64,000 nt of DNA from Yamagishiella unicocca (taxonomy: Eukaryota; Chlorophyta; Chlorophyceae; Chlamydomonadales; Volvocaceae), in NCBI GenBank assembly GCA_003116995.1, contig BDSL01000078.1:124001-188000 (forward strand), given 5' to 3'. The notes under the pieces were generated by a model, which ran no database searches, was not told where the DNA came from, and saw only the letters and a list, made by a program, of their open reading frames with translations. How positions within the stretch are numbered: position 1 is the first letter of the stretch; each line of letters begins with the position of its first letter. This document shows, piece by piece, positions 12,203-22,038 of the stretch. The position numbers were made by a program, and so were the translations under genes.

Positions 12203-15111
12203 ATGGACAAAAAACATGCATCGCTAGGCGCCCAGGCGGCACAGCTCCAGCGGTCCATCCAGAACAGAGAGCAGCGGCGCATAGCGGAGAAGGCACAACG
12301 ACATGTAAGTGCGCTGTCGCAGTGACGGCTAGGTGGGGGTTGTCCTCCCAGTGCGGTCCTGCGGGCGGGGTTGGGTTCGGCCCCCTTCCCAGTCGTCCCC
12401 TCCCGCCTTCCCATCGCCCACCCAACAGGAAGCTGCGGAGGCCGCCGGCGAGTACGGCTCTTACGACGGTGAGAACGGTGGCCGTACACGCCCCACGTGT
12501 CCGCGCTCATGATCGGACCGGACCGGTCACGGTCGGGCCGCTGTGTTGCATGATTCGGGAGTGCGAGGGACACATTCAGCGCCTGAGCGCCATGAAATGC
12601 GGCCCCCATCCCCCACTTCCGCTTTACCGTGGCGTCACTCTTGCCTCTTCACTAGCAAGACTCCGCCGGGCCCCGCCGCTCCCCAGTCCGCGCCCGGGGC
12701 GGTACGCCCCAGGTGCCGTACAGCGCCCTCCGGGCTGGGCCACGCCGGCACCCAGCCCACTGCCTGCCTCTCTAACCTCAACCTCACCCTGACCCGGGCC
12801 GTAGCAACCCCATACGCTGCCCGTGCGCCCGCTCCCTGCCCGCTGGTCTCTTGCCGCCGGATCAGACCCCGCCGCCAAGCGCCCCGCCCTGGGCCTGGGC
12901 GGCGCGCCCCGCAGCGGCGCCGTGGCCAAGCTGTCAGAGATCTCCGCGCTGTTGTCATCGCGCCCCCTGGAGGTGTTCCGCTGCGACCTGTGCCAGGTGG
13001 GTGGGTGACTGGGAACCCGTGGGCCTAACTCTAATCGACGCCGTCCGGTCTGTTACTGTACGGTGGAGTTTAGGGTTTTAGCGGTATTTTGCAGCGCACT
13101 GTATGGACGTGGACCCCCAAGCCTCCGCCCTCTGACCGGGCCAGGCCTCCCAACCCCCCTCCTTGCCCTCTCGTCCGTCCCGCCCCGCCCCGCCCCGCCA
13201 GGCTAACTTCCCCAGCCAGTCCCAGCACCAGCAGCACCTTCTCGGCCCCGTGCACCGCAAGGCGCTGGAGCGTCAGGCGGAGCAGCAGCTACTGGCGCAG
13301 CGGCGGGCCGTGTGAGTGCGTTGAGGCCGGGGGGAGGAGCGGCAGCAGCAGTGCGTTCAGGCCGGGGGCAGGAGCGGCAGCAGCAGTGCGTTCAGGCCGG
13401 GGGCAGGAGCGGCAGCAGCAGTGCGGTCGACTTGCATTTCGGCTCCCTCGGCTCACTGCGACTTCTTTCCTCCCTTCTGCCCCATCCTGCAGCTACCAGG
13501 ACATGACGGAGTCGGCGCTGGGGGCAGCGGCATGGGCCGGGGCTCACGGCAATGGCCGGCAGCAGCAGCAGCATACAGCGGGAGGAGGAGGGGGTGGAGG
13601 AGGCCAGACGGCGGCGTCTGGCGGCGGCGGCGCTGGAGGGCGAGGAGCCGGGGGGCGGGGCGGCGGCGATGGCCGCGATGGCGCTGGTCGCAACGGCGCT
13701 GGTCGCGGGCAAGGAGCGGCTGGTGGCAGGTGGGAGAAGGGGGGGGAGGAAGAGGAGGAAGAGGAGGAAGAGGAGGAGGAAGAGGAGGAAGAGGAAGAGG
13801 AAGAGGCGGAGGAAGAGGAGGAGGGAGAGAGGACTGTTGTTGCGATGACGCGGCGGCGGGAGGGCCTCGGGGCAGTGGTGCTGATCCCGAGGGTCGCACT
13901 GATCCCGCTGCTTGCTCGCCGGGCCTTCCACCATCGCAGGCACCCCGGTGGCACTGGGCCCCCCGGCGGCACTGGGCCGCCCGCACCTCGCAACGATGTC
14001 CTGAGCCATGAGGAGATGGTGGCGGCCGCCACAAAAACCGACGAGCCGCTCACGATCGGCGGTGGGTGGGCGGGGTGTGGCTGGGCGGATGGCGGCTGAG
14101 GGGGGGCGCGAGCGATGGCCCCGGGGGGCCCGTCCAGGCGAGGCGCGTGAAGATGCCTGCGCATACCGTACGAGACGCATCTTACGTACCGTACGGGACG
14201 CAACTCCTGCCGTACGGGACGCATCTTTTCTGCCGTACGGGAAGCAACTTGTGCCGTACGGGGCTCATCTCGTGCCAAACTACCAATCTCGCTCCAACAC
14301 GCTACCGGCGGGTGTAAGCTTCCCACACCCCATCCCGCGCTCAACGGGGTGCCTCCCATGCAGTGCAAAGGGGGTAGGGGCATACACGGCTGTCCGCTGC
14401 CCTCTCTCTTTCCCTCACTCACCGCTTCCCCCCGGGTCATTTCACCGGGGACCTGCAGGCTGGGCACCCCCCTCCATCACGCTGCCGCCGCCTACAGCCC
14501 CCGCACCGGCGGCTCCAGGGGCGGGGCCAGCCTCAGGTGTGTCGTGCACGTGTGAAGGGTTGGTACGGCAACTGCTGGGTTACGCCTGCCGGCGCAGAAC
14601 CCGGTGGCTGGGTTACGCAGCTCAACACCACTGGGTTCACGTTGGGTCGCATTCACCTTGGCAGGGCGCTTAGGGTTTTCACGTTTTAGGGCTGCCGGTA
14701 TAGAGAGGTCATGTAACCATATGCCACTTGGGGTCGGGTTTTGGCAGGGGATAATGATTCGGAATTATTGCCGACCCACATCGCTCCTTGGGTCCCGTAT
14801 CAGGCTCCAAAGCCGGCGCATTAAATCAACACCAACAACAGCACGGTCGAAGGGCGACCGAGCAGCGGTCGCATACGCAGCAACCTGGGGAGCAAGGCGA
14901 TGGCGCCAGCGACGATGGCGCTGACGGCGGCGGGGGGCCAGGGCTCCTGGGCCTTGCGTACGGCAGTGATGACGAAGAAGACGGACAGGCGGGAGCAGGA
15001 CAAGCGGACGGGAGATCTGGCAATGGGGGCAGGGGCGGCGCCGAGGACAGGGACGACGAGAGCAGCGACAGCGGTGGGGAGCCGCCTCGTTTTACGGGCT
15101 CGTTCTTCTGA
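12203..15111 (+). CDS. C2H2 zinc finger protein
   Basis: Exons: 12203-12304, 12429-12468, 12866-12996, 13202-13311, 13493-13729, 13940-14061, 14459-14536, 14804-15111. All are GT-AG with matching phase; 375 residues. The N-terminus is a basic, probably helical segment (LQRSIQNREQRRIAEKAQRH). The one finger is split by an intron: FRCDLCQ | ANFPSQSQHQQHLLGPVH, spacing C-x2-C-x12-H-x5-H, the long final spacing of U1/matrin-type, RNA- or splicing-associated fingers. A charged helix follows (RKALERQAEQQLLAQRRAV). Then come Gly-rich, NDVLSHEEMVAAATKTDEP and Pro-rich segments, and an acidic tail with LLGLAYGSDDEED and DDESSDSGG. The overall plan is reminiscent of ZNF830/CCDC16-type spliceosome-associated proteins, but I cannot confirm that. 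Exon 13493-13729 is the least certain (see findings). Confidence 0.75.
14160..14275 (+). repeat. Short tandem repeat containing CCGTACGGG
   Basis: Four to five imperfect units of about 20 bases (CCGTACGGGACGCAACTC-like), inside the intron between the exons ending at 14061 and starting at 14459. Confidence 0.75.
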
Positions 15112-15951
15112 TGGGTGACATGCGTGGCGGGAAGGAGTTTCTGTGGCTCTTTAGGGCGATGTAGCTGCGGAGTAGCCAGAATAGGCACTTCGCGGCCCTG
15201 GCTCGCTGGCTGGCTACCGGGGTGGCTGCTTGGTCGGGTGGGGGGGTTCAGTTCGCCGAGGTGGGGTGAGCAAAGTTATTGGGGATAGGGGCTCGTGGCG
15301 CAGCGAGTTAGGCACACTCGCAAGTCCAGAGCACGATCGCATGAAATATGACTGACACGGTCCTCTTCGCAACAAAGTGCTCTGGCGAAACTCAAGTCGT
15401 GACATCCGAGCTCTCCCTCCTCGGTTGAGTCCCGCCTTGCCCCTTGCCGTGCAACCGGGTCTTCTCGGCCCCCTCCCCCATCCCACACAACGCAGCCCTG
15501 CCTCCATGCGCCAGGTGCGCCTATTAGGGCAGCAGCCTCGCCTCCCTATTCCCCTAACCTCCATAAGGCCTACATGAATCGCATGACACGCATACAACAG
15601 CGTTTTTCCTGTCTCGATGCAATCGACCTCTACGACCAGTACATCCGGCTGCAACGGACCCTCCCGGCTCCCCAACTATTCGCCGGTTAGTCTTCCTCCC
15701 CCGAGCGACTCCTATACGTATGAACGGGTTTCCTCGCCTCATATGATACACGTTATGGGAATATGCGCTGCCGAACACCAACGGGCACACCAACCCGGAC
15801 TAGGCTTCCTCTTCAAGCCAGCTGATCCAATGCCCCGAGCCGCCGTCACGCTCAGGTCACGTGAACTCCTCGCCTTCCATTTTCGAAGTCCTTGGAACTT
15901 CGGAGCACAAAACACCTGCGCACAACTAGGGGCCGCGCGGACGCCGCGTCA
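15112..15951. other. Intergenic region between convergent genes
   Basis: 3' flanks of the zinc-finger gene (+) and the NDCRHYS gene (-). No supported coding exon was found, and I saw no TGTAA close to either stop. Confidence 0.4.
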
Positions 15952-17680
15952 TCACAGGTCGTCGATGCCGTACGACTGAGCCGTGAGGTACGACAGCAGC
16001 GCCGCCGAGTAGTGGCGGCAGTCGTTGCTGAGGAGCCGCAGCTGGGGGTCCCAGCGCCTGCGGGGAAGAGGAAGGCAGAGGGAAGGGGTTGAGGTGCCCA
16101 GGTAGGCAGGCAGGACGCGCCCCCCGGGGTCCCCGCGGTGCCTACCGGTTGAACTCCTCAATGGCACGTCGAGCATCGTCATCCCCCAGAGGCCGCCCGA
16201 GCTGGGCCACCCACCTGCGATACATCGACCGCAGGGGAAGGCGCCGTGTGGGCGTGCGGCGAACAGAGCACGACAGCGCAGCGTGCCTGGTCATGATGAC
16301 AGACGTCAGGGTTCTGCGGATGACTCACGTGTTTTTTCCGTCTGCTACCTCCTGCGCCGTCACAAGCACACAAATCTTTCACAGCCCGCCAACGTGCTCG
16401 TCGACCCGCGCTGTGCTGCGGGGCGCGTGCCGCCAGAGAACGACACGACACCAGGATCCAGCTCACCGCGTGCGAATGGATCCGCCCCGGATCCAGCTCC
16501 TCAGGTGGCGCACGCGCAGCTGGCCTGGGGAGTCCAGGGAGGGGAACACAGCTGACCGGGTCAACGACCCGGGAAGTCCAGGGAGGGACACACGGGTGGC
16601 CGGGTCAACGGCTCAACGCCCTGGCCGCGGTAGCGCACCACGGCTACCACTGCAGGGGCCAGGACCCAGGAGGGACGAAACCAGGAGGCACGCTCCCCAC
16701 ACTCCACTTCCCACAAGCCCCAGTTCCCCCACGCCGGCGCACGTCTCCCCTGAGAGGCGGAAACCTGCAGGCGGCCCGGTGCAATGCCCACCTGCCCGGA
16801 TCCGCCCCCAGCCCTTTCCGCACATCGTGCAGCCACAGCCCCAGCCGCGCCGCGGGTATCACACCTTGCACGCTGCCGCCTGACGCCAGCGCCAGTGCGG
16901 TGGTTGGGTCGGTGGGTCGCTCGGGCAGGAAGTCCAGCAGCAGACACTGCGACGGGGAGGAGGAGGGGAGGGGCAAGGGAGGGCGGGGTAAGGGGGGCCC
17001 CGGGACGGACGCACGGCGTCGCTCGCGTGTGCGCCTCGATAGGGCCCGAAACACAGCACGGGATGCGAATGGGACATGTGTATAGGGGCATGTGTTTGGG
17101 TGCATGTCGTAGCCCTAATACACCTGGCCCAAGCCATACCTCACACGCTTCCTGCCGGCAGGCCTCCCAACCCATATTGCCCATGATGTGCCATCCCCGC
17201 CACACGCCACACGCCCCTGTCACTTCGCCGCTCGCCTTCACCTCCGTTAGCTGATTTGCTGTTATGACCTACCCCTCTTCGCTTTCAGCGCCGACACGCC
17301 CTCCGCACCTGTTCGGGCTGTGCGCTGCTGCCCACCGCGACAAACGTGTGAAGCTGCAGCGGCGCGCAAAGCTGGCCCGGCAGCAACGCCGCCACTGCCT
17401 CCATTCCCACCAGTGGCATGTGGCCGATATAGACAGCATCCCAGCAGAGGGGAGAGTCTGGGGAAACAATCGGCGTCTGCGCGGACGCTGACGCTGTCGC
17501 TGCTGCCTCAGCGCCAACGAAAGCAGATGGCGCGCTAACGCGCGCCTTGTGGGCGCTGTATATCCTGCTTTGCGGCATTGTCAAATGCACACACCGCGAA
17601 GCTGTCTGGGCTGGGGTCATGATACGCCCTGGCGTGCGGCAAGCCGTCCTGCCGCTAAATTTACATATGGTGAAATCCAT
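15952..17680 (-). CDS. Conserved plant/algal protein with NDCRHYS motif, function unknown
   Basis: Exons on the minus strand, 5' to 3': 17680-17309, 16946-16792, 16214-16146, 16057-15952. Phases match; 233 residues starting from ATG. An N-terminal 70 or so residues rich in Ala/Ser/Arg could be a transit peptide. It is followed by VYIGHMPLVGMEAVAALL, LHTFVAV, LLLDFLPERPTDPTTALAL, GVIPAARLGLW, RWVAQLGRPLGDDDARRAI and LRLLSNDCRHYSAALLSYLT. From memory, land plants have an uncharacterised family with the same order (DFQP..P, PGV, a Trp-Val segment, then DCRHYTNGL). The early His and late Asp-Cys-Arg-His resemble the His and Asn-Cys of papain-fold LRAT/PPPDE enzymes, so a hydrolase or acyltransferase fold is possible but inferred. 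Confidence 0.75.
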
Positions 17681-18019
17681 TCTTGCGTTCGTACTACTGG
17701 CTAGACATCCAGCTTATCCCTTCCACCTGTGTTGGGCATCAGTATCATTGTTGCGCACATGCGGCCCCTCTCAGCTGGTACGTTCTTACACCAGTTCCCT
17801 ACGAACAATCAACGAAGATAATTACAATAGCCGTATCCTAGCTTGCGTACGGGACTTTTGGGCTAAGTTCTACACTATAACTGTCGCGAAGCGCTCGGAT
17901 TAACTGCCACATTAGTCCGTAGGGCCTTGGCCCGCTATAAACAGAAGTACAGGTATATGAATATTGTTACCTTACTGTCTCATTTACAACGGTTTCCCTG
18001 CATTTAAACGCCTGCAACC
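17681..18019. promoter_or_regulatory. Divergent promoter region
   Basis: Only 339 bases separate the start codons of the minus-strand NDCRHYS gene (17680) and the plus-strand dehydrogenase (18020). A TATA-like CTATAAAC lies at 17935-17942, about 80 bases before the plus-strand ATG. The region is AT-richer than its flanks. Shared regulation is possible but not shown. Confidence 0.5.
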
Positions 18020-19655
18020 ATGTCCCGGTTGGAAGCAAGGCCGCCGCGGGTGGCCCTGGTCACAGGATGCGACTCCGCTGAAGGTATTGGCCAGGCACTC
18101 TGTCGAGAGCTAGTTACGCGAGGCTGTCTGGTCTACGCGACGGGCTTATCTTTGGAGGCCATGGCTCCCCTACGTGATTTCGCGCCCGAGCAGATCAGGA
18201 CAGTGGTGATGGACGTAACGAATGAAGGCCAGGTTCAAGACGTCATCGGAAAGGTAACAGCCCTACGCGGCCATCGCTGCCTGACGCGCTCACCACCGAC
18301 CTCAAAACCCGTCGCATCCTCCGCTGCACCACACAAACCTCAACCGCATGCCGCACAGGTCAACGTAGGCTTGGGATGCCGCAAGGTGCCAAAGTCGTAC
18401 CCTCCTGCAGCTCCGCCATCTACCATACCCTTCGGCCAGTTCCAACCACCCCCCACGACAAAGAGCACGCAGTCCCCCGACCCGACCCCCAACACCCTTC
18501 TTCTCCCACCCGACGCATCCCTCCATCCGCCCGCCCCCTCAGGTGGCCGTGGAGGCCGGCCGCCTGGACATGCTCATCAATAACGCAGGCATGGGCGCCC
18601 TCTCGCCCACCACGGAGGCCGACCTCTCTCGTGCCCGCCGCGTGCACGAGGTACTACCTGCCGTAAACACAGCAGCAACATGGCGCGTTGCGGTTCTTAT
18701 TACGAGGGCCACCGAAGTGTGGCTGTGTGCCTTCCACTCACTTCCGCACCGCACAATAGAGAGTTAGAGATCCTGAGCAGCCGCAGGATAGGGACCTAAA
18801 CACCTGATATCTATCTGCTGGTGTGATGGGGCATGCTAGTTACGATGCGCACCGTGCATCGTAACTATATACATATACAATGGAAAATTGATCGCGTGGA
18901 AAGATACGGGTGATGCCTGCAGCGTGCCTCGCAATGCCTCCAGGTCAATTCTAGTGCACGCGATGCCACCGCGTGCACTGATTAATTGTCAAACGCTCGG
19001 GTCTCTCCAGGCTTGCTCATCCTCGCTGCTGCTCCCCTCCTGCCCCCGGCCTCCAACCGCCACCCCGCCTGCGAATCCGCAACAGGTCAATTTCTGGGGG
19101 ACCTGGGCAGCGTGCAAGGCGGCAGGCAAGGTGATGATCGCGCAGCGCAGCGGCGTCGTCGTCAACGTGGGGTCGTTCGCGTCCCGAGGTCACCCGCCCT
19201 TCACCGCCGCCTACAACACCAGCAAGGCGGCCGTGGAGTCGCTGACGCACGCATTGCGCGTGGAGCTGGCACCGTTTGGGGTGGCGGTGGTGTATGTCGC
19301 GCCCACGTGGTGTCGTACCGCCATCGTGGCGAACTCGACGCTGCCCAGCGACGCTGAGTGGCTGGCGGGCAGCTACGCGGCGGTGCGGGAGGACGTGGTG
19401 CGGCAGGCCAGCGCGTCGTGCCAGCCTTCGGCCTGGCCGCCGTCGCAAATCGCAGAGCGCGTCGTGGCAGCAGCGCTCAGCCCCCGGCCGCCTATGGCTG
19501 TATATGGCGGCGGCCAATACCGGCTGCTTGGCTTCATCGCCACCTGGCTACCGCGTCGAGTGCTGGACTGGGTGTTTTCGCAGAGACTGGGTTTGGGGCG
19601 GTTGGTGCGGCTGGTTGGGGGTACGGCCGCGTTGCCGCCGCACGAAGTGACTTGA
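18020..19655 (+). CDS. Short-chain dehydrogenase/reductase (SDR)
   Basis: Three exons: 18020-18253, 18543-18650, 19086-19655; 303 residues, all introns phase 0. A Rossmann-fold NAD(P)-dependent oxidoreductase. The dinucleotide loop is VTGCDSAEGIGQAL (Thr15-Gly16), with DVTN near residue 67, NNAG at 91-94, catalytic Ser144 in VNVGSFASRG, and Tyr157-x3-Lys161 (YNTSK). The C-terminus has a hydrophobic, membrane-seeking stretch (GQYRLLGFIATWLPRRVLDW). The sequence and tail resemble the AYR1-like 1-acyl-dihydroxyacetone-phosphate reductase/retinol dehydrogenase-like classical SDRs of lipid bodies and ER. That substrate assignment is an inference; the SDR fold and active site are directly visible. 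A TGTAA lies 394 bases after the stop. Confidence 0.9.
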
Positions 19656-20048
19656 TGGGCAACCGGGGGGTTTGTCCGACGAACCGACATGCAGTCGTTG
19701 CAGTCCCTTCGGTGACCCTTCCAACTCTCAACCTGCGCATCTACACCAACCTCCGAAGATCTGTCGTACGCAATCAAAAACATCACACTTTGTCGTGCGG
19801 TACGTCGTACTGGACTTGCGTGGGCTTCACTGGCATCTTTCTTCGCTGCTGTAGATGCTAATGCCGTCAGAACTTCAAGCTGTCGATCTGACGGCATGGG
19901 GGAGGGGGTTGGGCACGTTAGCCTGCGCCTGCCCGCGTCAGCACCGGTATTCGAAGGGCCTCGAAACGGGCGTGTGCGCTGCCTTGAGCTCTTGGGAGGA
20001 GACTATATCGTGCCCCCATAGCAGTCTTCGGCTGTCGCGGACACCAGG

Positions 20049-20053
20049 TGTAA
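20049..20053 (+). terminator. Polyadenylation signal TGTAA (dehydrogenase gene)
   Basis: The volvocine-type polyadenylation signal TGTAA lies 394 bases after the stop at 19655. I noticed no earlier TGTAA on this strand. Confidence 0.45.
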
Positions 20054-20599
20054 CACTTTCTTCTGCCCTCGACCTCGCGCTGGGTGGCGCGAGCGAGCGC
20101 GCGGCACCTCAGCCCCGCGGACTGGCGCTACCAGCAGGCGGGCTGCAGGTTATCAAGCTGCAGGGTCTCAAATTCGAGGCATTATGGCGGCGCTGACAGC
20201 AGATGCATCGACATGATAACCTATTCGCGCAGCAAGGAGCCACGGGCGTCCGCTGTGCCAGGCTGTGCACTCTGCACCCATGGGATTGGTTTGAAGGGCC
20301 CTGCGCCCCGACCTGAATCGCGAGATTCACACGTGCCCCATCGCTGTTGAGACGAGTAGATATCAAATTCATGACGCAGTAAGTTCTCTCAGCAACAGAG
20401 GCTCTGTATGCGACAGCATACGAGCAGTGTCACAAATGCCCTGGCTCCGCAACCAGTGCCGGTCAAACACACGTGCTGGCGCTCGGGCGCGACTGGTACA
20501 CCACGGTCACGGTTCCTGCCACGGTGAACGCGTAGTTGATTGCGGTTACTAGTTTCTGGGCCCGTCTGCGGGGTTGTGATCGGCTAGGTGCCGATGCCG

Positions 20600-21240
20600 T
20601 GGACCGGGTGGGATGCCGTCGCGGAGCCACCCACCCGTTCATCCGTGTGGTTGGTGATCGGGTGCGATGTGCTGGCTACATCCTGGCGGTTCCTGCCTGG
20701 TGCTCTTCGTCGGGCGCTGGTCCGCCTGTCTGGTGCCTTCTGGGCCCGGGGCTTTTTGGTTTTTCCCCAGTGCCGTTTGCTCCGCTGTTAGTTGTTCCTG
20801 CTGTTAGTTGTTCCTGCTGTTAGTTGTTCCTGCTGTCTTCTGCGACCATGTTGGTGGTTGCGGCTGTGGCGCTGTCTGAACACGGTTTTGTGTTTTCCCC
20901 GTCCTCTTGGCCTTGGGTTGCTGGGATTACACGTCGTGCTGAAGGTCCCTTTACTAGCCGGCCTTTCGATTAGGGCGGTTTCTCGTGTGGATGTTGCCCA
21001 GGGCCACCGGGGATCCCCAGTCCGTGGGTCCGGGCTGTCTGATCCCGCCGTTAGTTTTTACAGCTGTGGGTCTTGGGGTGCCTGCTTGTTTTTTTGTCGA
21101 GGCCCCGCCCTCTTGGGCACGACGGGGTTCCCTGTTTTCCCTGTGCCTTTTGGGGCGTCTGCTGGCTGCTACCGCTGGCTTCTCGTACGACGAGGTCTCG
21201 CTATGGCCCCCTCTTGTCTTGGGCTCTCCCGTGCTTGCGT
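20600..21240 (+). repeat. Dispersed repeat, copy A
   Basis: A diverged copy of the sequence at 27690-28260, in opposite orientation. Shared landmarks are CCACCCACCCGTTC near the start, CAGTGCCGTTTGCT in the middle and GCTGGCTTCTCGTACGACGA at the end. Likely a remnant of a transposable element; no intact ORF. Confidence 0.7.
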
Positions 21241-22038
21241 ACGCTGTAACGTACTATCCGCTTGTTACTAATTGCGTCCCTGTAACCTTCCCACACCTAC
21301 GATTCGCTAATTGATGATGTTATTTTGTCGTCACGCCCGGGGGAACCCAGGACTGCCCAGGAGAAGGTGAGGGGTCCATGTCCGTAAAGGAAACAGCTTT
21401 TAGTTTGGTATGAAACTGGCTATTCATCCATATCATCAGCGACCTTTCGTACGACTCTATGCAAGGCTACAATGCCCGGGTTGTTGTCTGCGGACCGTAT
21501 GATACGTCGTACCCGAAACCAGTTTGGATCCGGACCGACGTACCACGAACGTACAGGGCAGCCATTTTACTACAACCACCGGGGTTCAAACAAAACTTCC
21601 GACGTTGACTGTGTTTGGATTTATAATAATTAGTTAATTGCGTCCTACGCGTCTCGAGTCGCAGAGTTGTAGTGTGCGTCTATTGGGCCTTATATATGCC
21701 AAAAAACTCGCCATTTGACCGTAGGGTAAGCACGAGAAGGACGTACACAACATGGTATTACATTTTATACGGTAGTGTCCGAGGTTGTTGGAAACCGATG
21801 AGACGGAAGTATTGCTCCCCCTACCTCAGTGCGCGTGTTCCTTAAACACTCAGCAATCAACGCGACCGCGTCCATATGCATGGCATCAGGCCAATATGAC
21901 ATCACATATTACCTAGGTTATAATTGGGCCTTGACCATGGTGTTGTGATATCGTTTGCTTCTGGAGCGAACATCTGGAGGTCAGACCCTTTTACGGCATC
22001 CTTGGCCAAGCCGCTTATCAAAAGGAGGATATCATAGT

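Larger units (their letters stand above)
19656..22038. other. Intergenic region, repeat-bearing
   Basis: Contains the dehydrogenase 3' UTR (TGTAA at 20049-20053), a degenerate dispersed repeat (20600-21240), and AT-richer DNA up to the receptor-like gene. The Cys/Trp/Leu-rich frames in 20536-21314 look like translations of the repeat rather than genes. Confidence 0.5.

Noticed and set aside
13735..13835. Poly-Glu coding stretch
   Set aside because: It lies between a phase-2 donor at 13730 and a matching phase-2 acceptor at 13939, so it is best read as intron GGAGGA repeat.
20536..21314. Cys/Trp/Leu-rich frames as a membrane protein gene
   Set aside because: The region is a diverged dispersed repeat with a second copy at 27.7-28.3 kb; frames are not conserved between copies.
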